64,000 bases of DNA. Origin: Cycas panzhihuaensis. Taxonomy: Eukaryota; Cycadophyta. The notes beneath the pieces are model-generated. The model was not told the origin of the DNA. It searched no databases and was given only the letters and a program-made list of their open reading frames with translations. The first letter of the stretch is position 1. Each line of letters begins with the position of its first letter. Location of the stretch: positions 186,813,741 through 186,877,740 of the forward strand of contig CM041465.1 of the NCBI GenBank assembly GCA_023213395.1. The letters are read 5' to 3'. The position numbers and the translations under genes are program-made. Positions 1 through 11,340 of this stretch are shown piece by piece.

Positions 1-372
1 CTAAACTTATTATCATGCGAACTGATTCCATTCTAGCAACTGGGGCAAATGTTTCGGTATAGTTTATGCCTTCTCTTTGGGCATATCCTTTGGCAACTAA
101 ACGATCTTTATCAATTGATCCATCAGAGTGGAACTTAGTCTTATAAACCCATTTGGTTCCAATGGCTTTCTTTCTTGGTGGTAAGTCTACAAGTTCCCAA
201 GTGTCATTTTTAACGATAGATTTATATTCCTCTTGCATGGCTTTTTGCCAGCACTCATGTTGATTAGCCTCACCAAAGGTTTGAGGCTCATGACTTTCAA
301 GTAACTTACTCATTAGAGCAAAGTTAACTTTGTGTGAACGTGTAGATCTTCGATTGTTATCTAATATATTCC
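1..372 (-). pseudogene. Copia B reverse transcriptase, N-terminal part (truncated by window edge)
   Basis: Reading the minus strand leftward, this stretch encodes the conserved entry to the copia reverse transcriptase (RVT_2 type): a tryptophan-rich block around WELVDLPPRKKAIGTKWVYK, then KDRLVAKGYAQREGINYTET and FAPVARMESVRMI. RT copies element RNA into DNA inside the virus-like particle. It follows a polar linker in the same polyprotein after integrase, the copia order. The catalytic YVDD lies beyond the window, so activity cannot be judged. The longest open frame on the minus strand in this area (373-573) covers only the preceding linker, so the frame is interrupted. Confidence 0.8.
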
Positions 373-1885
373 CTAAGTCATGATTGCGTTGAACCCATTT
401 GGGTAGTGGTTGTGATGGTGGTTGAGGGGATGATGTTTCCCTAGTAGTTTCTGGAGAGTTTCTCCACATAGGAGGCACATATTTAGATGTATTTGATGCA
501 TTAAACTTAATGGTAATGTCCTTCTGTTGTTCGTGATTATTTTGATAGTAGGTGTCTTCTTGAAATTTGACATCCCTACTTAGTATAACTTTTTGGGATT
601 TGGGATCATAAACTTTGTAAGATTTTGATGATTCACTATATCCAATAAAGATACATTTTAAACTATGATCATCTAATTTGGTTCTTCTTTGGTCAGGGAC
701 GTGGGCATAGGCTAAATGACCAAATACCTTAAGGTGACGGATACTAGGTTTATAACCGTCCATGCTTCTTACGGTGTCTTCCCCTAACGGCTTTTGTGGA
801 ACATCGATTAAGTAAGTAGTGCGGTATGGATTGCTTCACCCAAACTTCATGGCCTAAGTTTTTATCTTTAAGCATACAACGTGCCATTTCTACTATAGTT
901 CTGTTTTTCCTTTCACCACACCATTTTGTTGTGGGGTGTAGGGGTTGGTATGTTGTCGCCTAATCCCATGTTGGATACGGTAATCTTTGAAGATATTAGA
1001 GGTAAATTCTCCCCATTATCTCGATCTTAAGGAGAGGATATGATATCCACTTTGTCGCTCAACGGAGGTTTTGCAGTCACCAAAGTGGTCGAAAGCATCA
1101 GATTTGTATTTGAGAAAGAACACCCAAGTCTTTCTTGTAAAGTCATCAATAAATGTAAGGAAATATTTGGCACTTAAGGAGGGAGTGGCCATTGGGCCAC
1201 AAATATCTGTGTAGACGAGTTGAAGAGGGGCAGATGCCCGATGGCTAAAGTCTAGAAAGCTTTCTCTATGATGTTTTCCAAGAAGGCATCCCTCACACAA
1301 CTCTTTGTTAACATCAATAGGGGGTAAGCCATTAACCATATCTAATCTTTTCATAAGGGCTAAACTTGTATAATTAAGGTGACCGAAACGTCGATGCCAT
1401 AGGTCACTATCCATAGTAGTTGTGGTTCTAAGGGTATATGTATCTGAGGGGGTGATAGTAAGTTTAAATAGATGATCTTTAGTCATGATACCCCTAGCAA
1501 CAATAGCGTCATTTTGTCGTTTGTCTTTGATAACACATTCGCCGTTGTCAAAAATTATTTTATAGTCTTGTCCCATCATCTGTCCTACCGATAGTAAGTT
1601 TTTCCTTAAAGCAGGGACATATAGAACATCATTTAAATATTTATATTCACCACTATCAGTCAATAAGGCAATGTTACATTTTCCAATCGATTGGTGAGAA
1701 GTGTTATCTCCAAACATAATAGACCCTTTCTTATTTGTATCCAAAGTTTGAAATAATTGTTCTTTATGGGTCATGTGGGTGGAACAACCAGAATCAATGT
1801 ACCAACTATCATCCTCTTCTTCCTGGTTTGAAAAACTAGATAGAAATAACCTATTGTTGATTTTAGATTCTGATGTATTTGACAC
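373..1885 (-). pseudogene. Copia B protease and integrase
   Basis: An open frame at 1885-1016 encodes the copia aspartic protease with active site WYIDSGCSTHMT, then the GAG-pre-integrase zinc-binding domain (LWHRRFGHLNYTSL, with CEGCLLGKHH) and the start of the integrase core (YTDICGP, FIDDFTRKTWVFFLKYKSD). The first catalytic Asp is visible in YTDICGP. The frame then shifts near 1050-1020: the sequence after VERQSGY continues in other frames through an Asn-Gly-Val integrase block (about 890-940) and a block around KVFGHLAYAHVPDQRRTKLD (about 680-750). Integrase inserts the cDNA and protease cleaves the polyprotein. With at least one frameshift inside the integrase core this copy cannot make full-length integrase. 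Confidence 0.82.
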
Positions 1886-2985
1886 ATGTCCTGTAGAGGG
1901 TGGTCCATGTTTGGAAAAACACTTATCTTCAGTGTGACCAGTTCTACGACAATAAGTGCAATATAGTTGATCTCTTTTTCCATAACGAAGATTTTGATTC
2001 CTTGGTGGAGAGCGATCACGGTTGAAAGGTCTCTCCCTTTCCTCATAGAATTGAGTATGATTATTTCTTGGTTGGTCACGATAGTTTTGAGGTGTTCTAG
2101 AAGGTTGTGGGTTCCCATGACAATGTGGACAACAAGAATGATTTTCAACTTGTCTTCGTTGGTTAGGGTTTCTTTGAGTGTTCGAATGTCTTGGAGAGTT
2201 TTCATGTTGTGGGGGTCATCCTTGTCTATTATGAGGAGCTTGGTATCGTGGAGGATTTTGTCTAGGTTCATTTCTAGGGTTTTCATCTTTTCTCCTTAGA
2301 GGAGATTCGTTTTGTTTTGAGGTGCTATCTTGAGGGTTAGGTTGAATGTTGGCCTTTGTAGCAAAGACATGTTCTAAGGTTTCATTGGCAGCTTGTTGCT
2401 CTTCTATGGACATGAGCATAGCAGTAAGTTGTTCTATTTTAAGTGTACTTAGGTCTTTAGATACACTAATACTTGTAGCTACCATCTCAAAGCGTTTAAC
2501 GGCTCCTACACATCGAAGGATCCGTTCAACAACTCTTTGTTCAGTTAAGGTGTCCCCAAGGGACCTCATTTGGTTAACTATATCTTGAATCTTGGTCATA
2601 AATTCAGTGATTGATTCATGAGGCATCATACGTAAATTTTCAAACTTACTTCTTAAGTTTTGTAGTTTAGAGGACGCAGCCCCTTCCTATATAAGCTGTA
2701 AGGTATCCCAAGCTTCTTTGGACTTAATGGATTCACTAACTCGTGGGAAAACATGATCTTCTAAAGCGCAAAAAATAAGGGCTAAGGCTTCATTATCTTT
2801 TTTGATATTTTCTTTGTATGTAGCTTTTTCAAGACGGTTGGATTTGATCCTAAGTCATTGTAACCATTTCTCACTATATCCCACATTTCATTTTCTATGA
2901 GGATGGGCCTCATCCTCCTACTCCAGTTAAGAAAATTATTTCCATCAAATTTAGGAATAATCATATTCCTAAAACTAGACGTCAT
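1886..2985 (-). pseudogene. Copia B gag (capsid and zinc knuckle)
   Basis: gag begins near 2985 with MTSSFRNMIIPKFDGNNF, a typical copia gag start with the W-S-R-R-M-R-P block. It continues in a second frame (2629-2216) with the UBN2-like stretch FMTKIQDIVNQMRSLGDTL and VVERILRC. A CCHC zinc knuckle, CTYCRRTGHTEDKC, lies near 1910-1960 in yet another frame, just before the protease. Gag forms the virus-like particle and the knuckle binds element RNA. At least two frame changes separate start, core and knuckle, so the product is broken. The start at 2985 follows an AT-rich leader and is the first Met of the recognisable domain. Confidence 0.75.
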
Positions 2986-5900
2986 TTTAAATTAAAGTTG
3001 TATAAAATATGATAAATGCAATAGCAAAATATTTGAATGTAGAAAATTTGAAAGAACTTAAATGAAAGAAATTATTTCCAAATATATATATCCCAAGGTT
3101 TTCAAAAGTTTGAACAAATGAACTAGGACCTAGAAAGGCTACTAGGCTCTAAGTTTATGTTTCTCCAGGAAACCTTGCTATTCTGTCAATGGCGCCTGCC
3201 CACAGATGGCAAAACAGGGACCCTTTATCTTGGTCGAGCGCCAGGCTCTATATACCTCAAGACGTAGGTCGCTAAGAAGGCTTTGACACCCCACGAATTG
3301 TTGGTCCACTGCTGGGATTTATGCCTAACGACAGATCTAGCGGTGAAGGTTCTCGAACCAAAGGCACTCACCCTCTCCAGGTCTAGCCTTGGTCTCCAAA
3401 CACCATAAAATGAAAAGGTTACGCACCTCACCGCCACCAGTATACACACGATAGCTAATGGTGTCCTCATCCAATATGAGTAGGCCGATTAGCATGTGGT
3501 GGTAACCGGGGTCCTAACTTCCCCTTGCAAGGCTGGTAAAAAGTGTGGTTCAATTCAGGATTTATCTTATTTAATGTGAAGACTAATCTATTTAGCAATG
3601 TGGTCTTGCTTAGAAAAAGAAAAATTCTTCTGATAATAGAAAAAAAATGCTCTAAGCAAGATGAAATGAAACTTTTACAAAAAAACTCTTTTTACTTTTT
3701 TTCAAAAAATATAATGTCATTCAAACAAATATAAGATGCCTTTGAAAAGAAATGTAATTTTCCTTTTATAAGTGCAAGAAGGATGATATTTTCCAATAAT
3801 GAAGAAGAACTTTAATACACTTTTAAAGTAAAACAATAAAAAGGAAGTAATGATGCTCAAAAACTTTTCACTTATGCAAGATTTAAAAATAAACTTTTGA
3901 GAATAGATAGTTTTCAAACAGATGCCAATTTCTCAAATGAATAATAAATCTTTAATGTAAAAAAACTTCTTTTAAGAACAACTTTTATGTATTGCCTTAT
4001 AAACAAGTGCTTGTTCAAAATAATGTAAAGTGCTTGTAGAAAGATCAAGCAGAAACTTTGAGTAAACAAGGAAAATATGAACTAGAATTTTCTTTACAAT
4101 TTTGAAAGAAGACAAGCTTGTTAGGATGAATATATATACTCAACTTTAACAGATTGAAAACTATATTGAATGAGGTCAGAATAGCTTAAAATTTTATCAA
4201 TATGTAGATTGCTGAAATGTGAATCCAATAAAATAGACAGTTTTGAAAATGGATATCAATAAATCACGTTTTGAATGAGGCAAAGGAAAGGACCTCCTTA
4301 TAGAGCCTAACAGGAGCAGGGTAGGCAAAAAAATTATATAAAAGTACTAATTAATCTTTAGAAAAGCTGAACAAATGATCAAATATTATTGATGAAGTAA
4401 TTAATATTCTACCAATTGAAAATTTTGAAAGAATATATTAAACAGGTGTAAAAAAAAGCAGATTTAGGCCAATAAAATACCTCAACTTTAGCTGATTTGA
4501 AATATAAGCAAAATGTGTCAAAATATATGAAAAAATATATCACAGTGAAGAGAAATGAGTCAGCTTCCCAACGAAGCTAACGGAAATGAAATCTGATAAA
4601 AATTGCAAAAGTTATAGTGAAAAAAGTGACAAGTATCTTTATGGAGAATGTTCAAGAAACAGGCAAAATCAACTAAATTTCTTATTTTAGCGATTAAAAT
4701 ATTAGTGAAAATGAAGTCAAAAAATTAAAGTAAAAGATGGGTATTAGAGTCTATATGACGTAGATCACTATAGAAAAAATTTAGATACAAAACAGTTTAC
4801 CAACAATAAATGGCAGCCAGTTCTAAAACTGATTTTGTTAGAAATACAAAAAACGCTGAAATTTCAAAAGTCCAATGTTAAAAAGGTTGAAGCGAGGTCA
4901 AATGGGCACAAAATTGGTCTTATGACCAGTAGAAATCGATCTACAGAAAATTTCTGATCTAATGGCGCAGGTTTCGTATGAAACCGATGAGCCAAATAGA
5001 AGTTATGGCCACAAAAGCGCCAATAACCCTATGGAAAAATAAAATTTTTAAAAAAATAAAGTTTAAAAATGAAAAAACTTCTTTAAAAAACGGTCTGAAG
5101 CTGAACTGGGCTGGGATTGAACCCAAGACCAGTCAGGAAACAGAAACCTCTGATGCCAGGAGGGTGAACTCGCTCGTCGGGTTTAAAAACAGAACTTAAA
5201 CCCTTTAAAACCGGAATTTAACACATATAATAAATAAAACTGAATAATAATGCACAAAGGCATACAACGCAGCAACAACGCAAATGCAAATAATCCACAC
5301 AATAATGAATTATTAAAGTGATACAGAAGTGAACTATTTAATTTTCAAACTTCTATACCAAATGATACAAAGCCGATAAACGGAATACAATGCGCAAAGC
5401 TGCAATATACAAACGCAAAAAAAAATCGGAACAAGAAGACGGATCGCAATGGTCAATACACGGAGGCTGAAACAATAAATGCAAGGACGATATCTCAGCG
5501 TCAATGACGGACGGATCGCAATGGTCAATACACGGAGGCTGAAACAATAAATGCAGGGCAATAAATGCAAGGACGCGATATCTCAGATATCTCAGGTTGA
5601 TAAACGCGATATCGCAGCGTCGATGACGGACCGCAATGGTCTACGAAATCTCAGCGGATCAAATCTGTAGACAGATGTCAATGGGAGAGGCAAAACGGAT
5701 CTACGAAGGCGGCTTAGCACCGAGCAGAGGCTTAGCACGAAGGCGGCAGATAAGCGGCGATGAGGCTTACCACGGACGGCGTATGGTTTCCCAAGCGAGA
5801 CGGAGAGCGGACACAGATATGCTTTCTCAGGTCAAGATGGATGGCGTAAGCACGCAGTAACAGCGATGGAGAGTGCAGGAGAGAGTGCAGGGCGATGGGC

Positions 5901-6345
5901 GAGAGGTATGCACGGATGTACAAAGAGTGCAGGGCGAAACAACGAGAGCCTGAATGCCAAGATTAAATAATGGCAGCGAGTATGTAGTAAATAGAGAGAG
6001 GGCTAATATGCAGATACACTTTGATTGCAGGATGGTTAACAGAGAAAACTGAGGGATGCTAGGCTAACACAGAGGATCACAAACTACAGATCTATCAAGC
6101 TAAAGCATATATCAAAAAAAATCTTTTATTTATATGTTGAAAAATATAAAAACGGAAACGAAGAACCTGGTTTCCGTATGGAGAGCAAACTTTCGAGCGG
6201 GAGATCTTCCTCCACAGTGGATGGAATCCAGATCCGTCTTCTCTTGCAGATCGGTGAGCTCGCCAGAATCTTAACGAGCAGTCATATAGCTATGTTCCGT
6301 CGGACGTTTGAGCAACCAAAAACCGAAAATAGACAATAGCATCAA
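2986..6345 (-). other. Long non-coding leader region of copia B (or leader plus unrecognised insertion)
   Basis: About 3.4 kb separate the primer site at 6346 from gag at 2985, far longer than the few hundred bases usual for copia leaders. It is a mosaic: GC-rich at 3180-3560, very AT-rich at 3560-4960, and GC-richer again at 4960-6345 with a tandem duplication. I see no domain-level coding sequence; the open frames of 60-80 residues here look like chance. A clear LTR with TG...CA ends was not found inside it, so I cannot say whether a second element or an intron lies here. Confidence 0.5.
5441..5640. repeat. Short tandem duplication, about 72 bp period
   Basis: The block starting GGATCGCAATGGTCAATACA at 5441 recurs at 5513 (72 bp later) with the following CGGAGGCTGAAACAATAAAT, and a degraded third copy starts near 5628 (ACCGCAATGGTC) after extra GATATCTCAG repeats. 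It lies in the leader of copia B. Confidence 0.8.
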
Positions 6346-6361
6346 CTTGGCTCTGATACCA
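6346..6361 (-). promoter_or_regulatory. Primer binding site of copia B
   Basis: On the minus strand this reads TGGTATCAGAGCCAAG, the complement of the 3' end of plant initiator Met-tRNA, two bases downstream of the LTR end at 6364. It fixes the minus-strand orientation. Confidence 0.88.
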
Positions 6362-6363
6362 AA

Positions 6364-6699
6364 TGATGGAGCCGGAGGAGCAGAGCAGGACATCACGACA
6401 CTTTCATCTTGAGTACAACGACAATTTCCGAAAGAGTGGCGGTATTAATAAACACCAGGGAGGTATTCCCAACCCTTATATAGAGAATTCGGGGAGGCGT
6501 CGGGCGCCATCACCCTAGCTGCACAACAATTAAGATTAGTTTGAAAAAATATAAAAAATAAATAGCGGTGATACATACCTCACGTGAGTGGTCGGTCCGG
6601 GCGGCTATTAAACGGCTCAAGGTGCCCTAGGGGCCCTCAAAGGCACCTTTGAGGGGCCCTAAGCGCTCTAGTGCACATACATTGGGATTATTCCCAACA
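6364..6699 (-). repeat. 5' LTR of copia B
   Basis: 336 bp. On the minus strand it begins TGTTGGGAATAATCCC and ends CCATCA next to the primer site. A TATA-like CTATATAAGG lies near 6475-6485 and a GC-rich inverted stretch (GGGGCCCTCAAAGG and AGGGGCCCTAAG) near 6620-6665. Its partner LTR would lie left of the window. Confidence 0.82.
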
Positions 6700-6704
6700 T
6701 AATC

Positions 6705-7303
6705 AACTAATGTAATGACCTTATGTCATTAACCCTTTTCAATAACCTTACCGAGGACTTGAGTAGGACTCCTATTAATAAGATATACGATTGTGTTTAC
6801 TACTTCTACCAAATAGACTATTATTATTATTTTTTCAACTATCCCACATCAAGCCATTTCCATTATCATTATATTCATTTGTTTAGCTACTGTATTTGAC
6901 TAAGGGGCATAACAAGTAGTGACTTCTATTTAGTTTATAAAATTAAGAGAAATCATTTGAAATATACTTTCCTCATCTATCTTACTAGAGGATTTTAATT
7001 CTCTATTTATTCTTTAACTCCACTTGAGTTTTGAATTCTTTAAAATATTATAAGACCTCTAATTTACTTAAGAGGAAATAAATCCAAGTTTTCCTAGAAA
7101 ATCCATCAATAAAGGTAAGGAAATACCTTACACTATTAACTAAATTTGGTGTGATTAAACTACATAAATCTATATGAATTAATTCTAATTTCTTTTATGC
7201 TTTCCATGTACTTTCTTAAAATGGGGCTTAATGTTGTTTTCCAATTATGTAACTTTTGCATATGAATAGATTAAATGACATATTAGGAAGACCATCTACT
7301 CAG
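6705..7303 (-). pseudogene. Copia A integrase fragment (left part of split element)
   Basis: Minus-strand remnants of a copia integrase read leftward from 7303: VDGLPNMSFNLFICKSYIIG with the GKQH zinc-domain end, KKLELIHI, FSRKTWIYFLLSKLEVL, a degraded form of the TPYTPQQNG-type block near 6880-6920 and TIVYLINRSPTQVLGKVIE near 6750-6810. Many stops interrupt it. It is the continuation of the coding sequence that ends at 39959: the right part stops with KWLKKLNTI and this part resumes with VDGLPN, exactly the order in intact copia integrases. Tat1 therefore split this gene. The left end is cut by copia B; the RT, RNase H and 3' LTR are not in the window. Confidence 0.85.
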
Positions 7304-9671
7304 TGTCTTCTTAGGTGAACCTAAACTAAATATCTCTTAATCAATGGGGTGTTTCTTCTATGTCAATTAAAGCTGAGAAATATGAGGTTCAAGAATACCA
7401 AAATAACCACCTTTACCCAACTCCTAAGAAGGAGTCTTCACTTAATTATGCCATCTAATGAGATATGGATGAAGAATACGACAAAAGGCTTGGATGTAAG
7501 GGGGGTGGTCGGATCCACTAACATGTACAACTAGGTGAAGAAGTTCTAGTTTTAGAACTACTCTAACAATATTTTTAATATCCTTCTTAGGGACTCCTTT
7601 TATACAATCTTTTCAACCTTTTGAGTTTTACTTAGATACATGAAAGGGTAAGCAAATGGAAGAATTATCTTTCTTTTTCTTTTTTTCTTTTCTTTTTTTT
7701 TTTGTACTTTTTAGTGTTATGTTTAACAAAACAAAACAAAATAAGTTAAGGCATTCTATGAAACCAAAAGGCTTGATCTATCTTTAATCAACAAGCAAAG
7801 GAAAACTAGAACTAAATGTATGAAATATGTTTTTTTGTGTCTTTTGCTTTAAAATAAGAGATACAAGTGCAAACATGAAATTATTCTCCTACATACGATA
7901 TGCATGCCTTACAATAAAAGGAATGATACTATTAAGAAGTACAACACACCATGTGATTATTTATGTAAGATCTCAAAGAAATTAATAACATGCAATGCTA
8001 GTTAAAAGATTTCATCTTGCACGCATGTAACCATTTCTTTGAAGGAATGATTTATAATGATTTATGATGCAAAAGAGAGAGATTTCAAAAAATATATTAC
8101 TATTATTTTAAATAACTTTTTAGACCTTTGAGGTTGTATGCAAATAACAAAACTTAATAACTATCCTCATACAAGATACTAGCTTTAAAGATTCTATCTT
8201 GATTGGAGTAAGAAAGACTCCAAAAGCATCATTGAATCTATAACAATCTGAAAAATCAAGAATGCATTCACTATTTAACACTTAAATTTTTTTTTTTTAA
8301 GGAAGAGAAAGTAAACTCAAGAGTGAAATCAAGTATAGAACCAAAACTTTAAAATCAAGAGCTTCTTTCCTATTACATAAATCTACCTTAGAATGGTTAT
8401 TTTTCTTTCATTTGATTAATCTTTCCTAATGCTTTCCTTTAAAACAAATAAAAAATGAGAAACAACAAATAAGAAGGGTTAAACCATAGCCAAATAAAGC
8501 CAAAAAAGCTGGTAAATTGCCTAAAATACAAATTGTTTTACAAGAATGAGAAGGGGTAACTATGTAAATGGTGGAGAGATGACTATGCTCCACCTTAGTT
8601 TATCCCTTATAGACCCCACAAAGGGCTAGCCTTTCAGTAAATATTTCGAGCCCTAAAACGTATATGAAATTATTATAATAACCAGCCAAAGGAAAGAGCA
8701 AGTTTTGAGTAAAAATAATCTTCAAAAATATAATAAGATAAGCAAAGAATACATAAGAAAGATCTTACCCATTTAAAGGAAATTTAAAGTTAAAAACTTT
8801 AAGAAAAACCATAAAAGTAAATATCAAACTATCAATATTCGAGTATTAGTGGAGCATAAAGCCACAACATTAAAATCCTTTCTTGATTTCACCCATAAGC
8901 ATCTTCAAAATCTAGGTTGCAATCACAATAGTAGCAGTCCTTAAAAAATCTCTAAAAATAATAAGAATATCCCCAAAAAACCTAAGTAATTCACAATCTA
9001 ACTCATAATTACAAATAATAAAAACCTACTCGTCATTATTGGGTATCAAAAGTATAAGATTCTAGTAAATCTGGGCAATGGCATGTAAAAATCTAGTGTG
9101 CTGGCTAGGTTTTCTATGCATGACAGTAAAAAATACGATCAGTCACTTTTTTAGACTTACGAAAATGTGACTTTACTTAAAAGTGTGATTAATCGTATTT
9201 TTGGCAATACCAAAAATGCAATAAATGTGGAAGTAAAAGTTAACTCATTACAAAGTCAAAATTTAATTTTTAAATATAAATTAAAGTATAAATGACTTTA
9301 TAAATGAGTAAAGAATCCTAAAATAAGATGAAAATGAGGTGTACAAACCTAAAAATGATTAAAAATAATAAAAGTTTGGATGAAATAAAGAATAAACATA
9401 AAAATAACAAGTTTTAAAGGAAACATTAGATTAAATTAATCATAAAAGAAAAATTATTAATGTCATAGTCTTAGTTATCAGTAGGTGATAGTAAAATATA
9501 GATCACATCATTATTCATCATAAGTCATTACATAAAATCTATATATTTTTTCATCAAAACATGGCCTAACTCATCATCAAACAAATCCATCATTCATTTT
9601 TCTTATGAAACCATATAAGAAACATGTCAAAAATTACAAATACAAACCAAAGGCTAGGTTTTGGTAAAATA
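7304..9671 (-). repeat. 3' LTR of Tat1 (left copy)
   Basis: 2368 bp, aligned by eye with 37603-39958 in the same orientation. On the plus strand it starts TGTCTTCTTAGG and ends GGTAAAATA, where the expected CA end has become TA. It contains long AT-rich and homopolymer tracts (T-rich near 7670-7710, 8288-8300) and no coding sequence. Chance open frames inside it are ignored. Confidence 0.88.
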
Positions 9672-9684
9672 TTTGCCTCCTTGA
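9672..9684 (-). promoter_or_regulatory. Polypurine tract of Tat1
   Basis: On the minus strand CAAGGAGGCAAA directly precedes the 3' LTR start at 9671. Purine tracts at this place prime plus-strand DNA synthesis. Confidence 0.7.
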
Positions 9685-11340
9685 CACCTAAAGCTCCTAT
9701 TTCAAGAAGAGAGATAGGATGGTGAGAGGTGATAATGATACAAGTGATTGTTCTTTTAGTCAAATGCAATAAGAATCAAATAAAGTACATGAATAACAAA
9801 GTGAAGAAGCTCTGTGACCTTTTTTTAAGCAAATTTCCTATGATAACAAGACCAAAAAATAATTCTCACTAGCAAGTCTACCTAAAATGACTGGGTTTCT
9901 ACTAACAAAAGGCCACTATTTATACCTTTTTCCCAAAAGGGTTGGGTGCCTAACATCACCAAAACCCTACCCAAAAGGATTAGGTACCTATCATCACTAA
10001 AACCTCACCCAAAAAGATTAGGTACCTGTTTCTAAAGAAAATTTATATAGTGCCCACAAATTGGATGTGACTTCACTACCAAAATACCCATAAATTAGGT
10101 GGGACTTCACCACCAAATGCCCATAAATTGGATCGAACTCTACTATATAACTAGTCATTGTTTATCTCTCTTTAACCACATATCGGAGGGAAATTTTTTT
10201 GTCAAAGCAAAAAGGACATGATGTCATAGTTTACTAGCTCATTAATAGGTGACTTTTCAAAGAAAACCCATTATAGATTAACCTTATTATTAGGGTGAAT
10301 GCTTTCAGATGTCGATTATCACAATTTAGCCTTATTAACAATCATTTTTAAAGGGTTCCCTATTGTAGTTTAAGCTCATTAATATGTAGAAGAGACTTAG
10401 AGCTATGTTCCTATCATAGTTTTATCTCATTAACAAATGAAGGAAGGTTTAGAGCATAAATCATGTCATAGTTTAAGCTCATTAATAAGTAAAAGAAAGC
10501 TCAGAGCAAAATCCTATCATAGTTTAGGCTCATTAACAAGTGAAAGTAGGCTCGGAGCAAAATCATGCCATAATTTAAGGTCATTAACAAGTGAAAGTAG
10601 GCTTAGAGTATGACCCAGGTAAAAAAAAATGAATGTGAGATGATTGATTATATCTCCAAAGGAAGGTGAGCTCCATAAGAAAGTAAATGTATCCAAAAAT
10701 GATAATTAAACCTATCAAAACAAAAACAAATAGCTTTTTAGCATTTTGAGGTAATTTTAATCATAATGACAATTAAAAATGAGTATGGTCTACTTTGATA
10801 GGTTCCATGGATGCTAAAGGAAATTCTACCTCAAAAAAAGAGAAAAGCCCCTCCCTTTTATTAAGAAAACTAATAAAAGATGAATTTCATTTTCACAAGA
10901 GGGAGGAGGAAAAAGGAGCTACCTAGAGCCCATTTCTCTCATTTTGAGGCATTTAGGGGCTCTTTCTCATAGAGGATTGGCTCTAGAGGACCATCAGTAA
11001 GAGCATAGAGTAGAGAACTAGATACTTGGTAAGTCAAAAGTATTATTTTTTTTATTTTTAAATTTTTTGTTGAAAAACATAGTAATGTAGTGCGAAAAAC
11101 GTGAGCATTACACTAAAAATGTGATCAATCAATGGAAAACACAATAACGGAGCTAAAAATGTGATTTGGCAATTTAGGATGGTTGGAGGAAGTCACATTT
11201 TTTACTATGAAATTATATTTTTTTACTATGAAATCATATTTTCATTTGTATAGTCACACTTTTGAGCTTCATTTAGAAAAATTTTAAATAATAAAATTTT
11301 TGAAATAAAATCAAGGGACTAACATGATCTTTATCATATG
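9685..11340. repeat. Tat1 3' non-coding region with three families of short tandem repeats
   Basis: No coding sequence. Three short repeat arrays are visible: about 9936-10027 with CCCAAAAGGATTAGGTACCT-like units of about 44 bp; about 10050-10140 with CCCATAAATTGG...ACTTCACCACC units of about 33 bp; and about 10360-10615 with five CTATCATAGTTTAAGCTCAT units at 10360, 10411, 10464, 10514 and 10566, period 51-53 bp. The 3' untranslated regions of Tat/Ogre elements are known to generate such arrays. Confidence 0.75.

Larger units (their letters stand above)
1..6699 (-). mobile_element. Ty1/copia LTR retrotransposon 'copia B', partial
   Basis: Minus-strand copia element cut by the left window edge. 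From right to left it has a 5' LTR (6364-6699), a primer binding site, a long leader, gag, protease, integrase and the start of reverse transcriptase. The rest of RT, RNase H and the 3' LTR lie outside the window. It appears inserted into the integrase region of copia A: copia A integrase sequence stops at the LTR edge at 6700, where TAATC (6700-6704) would be one copy of the target duplication; the other copy is not visible. gag and integrase contain frameshifts, so this copy looks inactive. Orientation and class are well supported; treating the 3.4 kb between gag and primer site as one leader is less certain. Confidence 0.8.

Noticed and set aside
3180-3560. GC-rich block considered as a separate LTR inside the copia B leader
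   Set aside because: No TG...CA ends, no second copy in the window and no neighbouring primer site or purine tract could be found.
5100-5180. GGGATTGAACCCAAGACC resembles a reversed tRNA T-arm
   Set aside because: No acceptor stem, anticodon arm or D-arm can be paired around it; such motifs are common in plant LTR-element leaders.
10360-10615. Regular 51-53 bp repeats considered as a CRISPR-like array
   Set aside because: There is no repeat-spacer alternation: the whole unit is repeated. The context is a plant retrotransposon 3' region.
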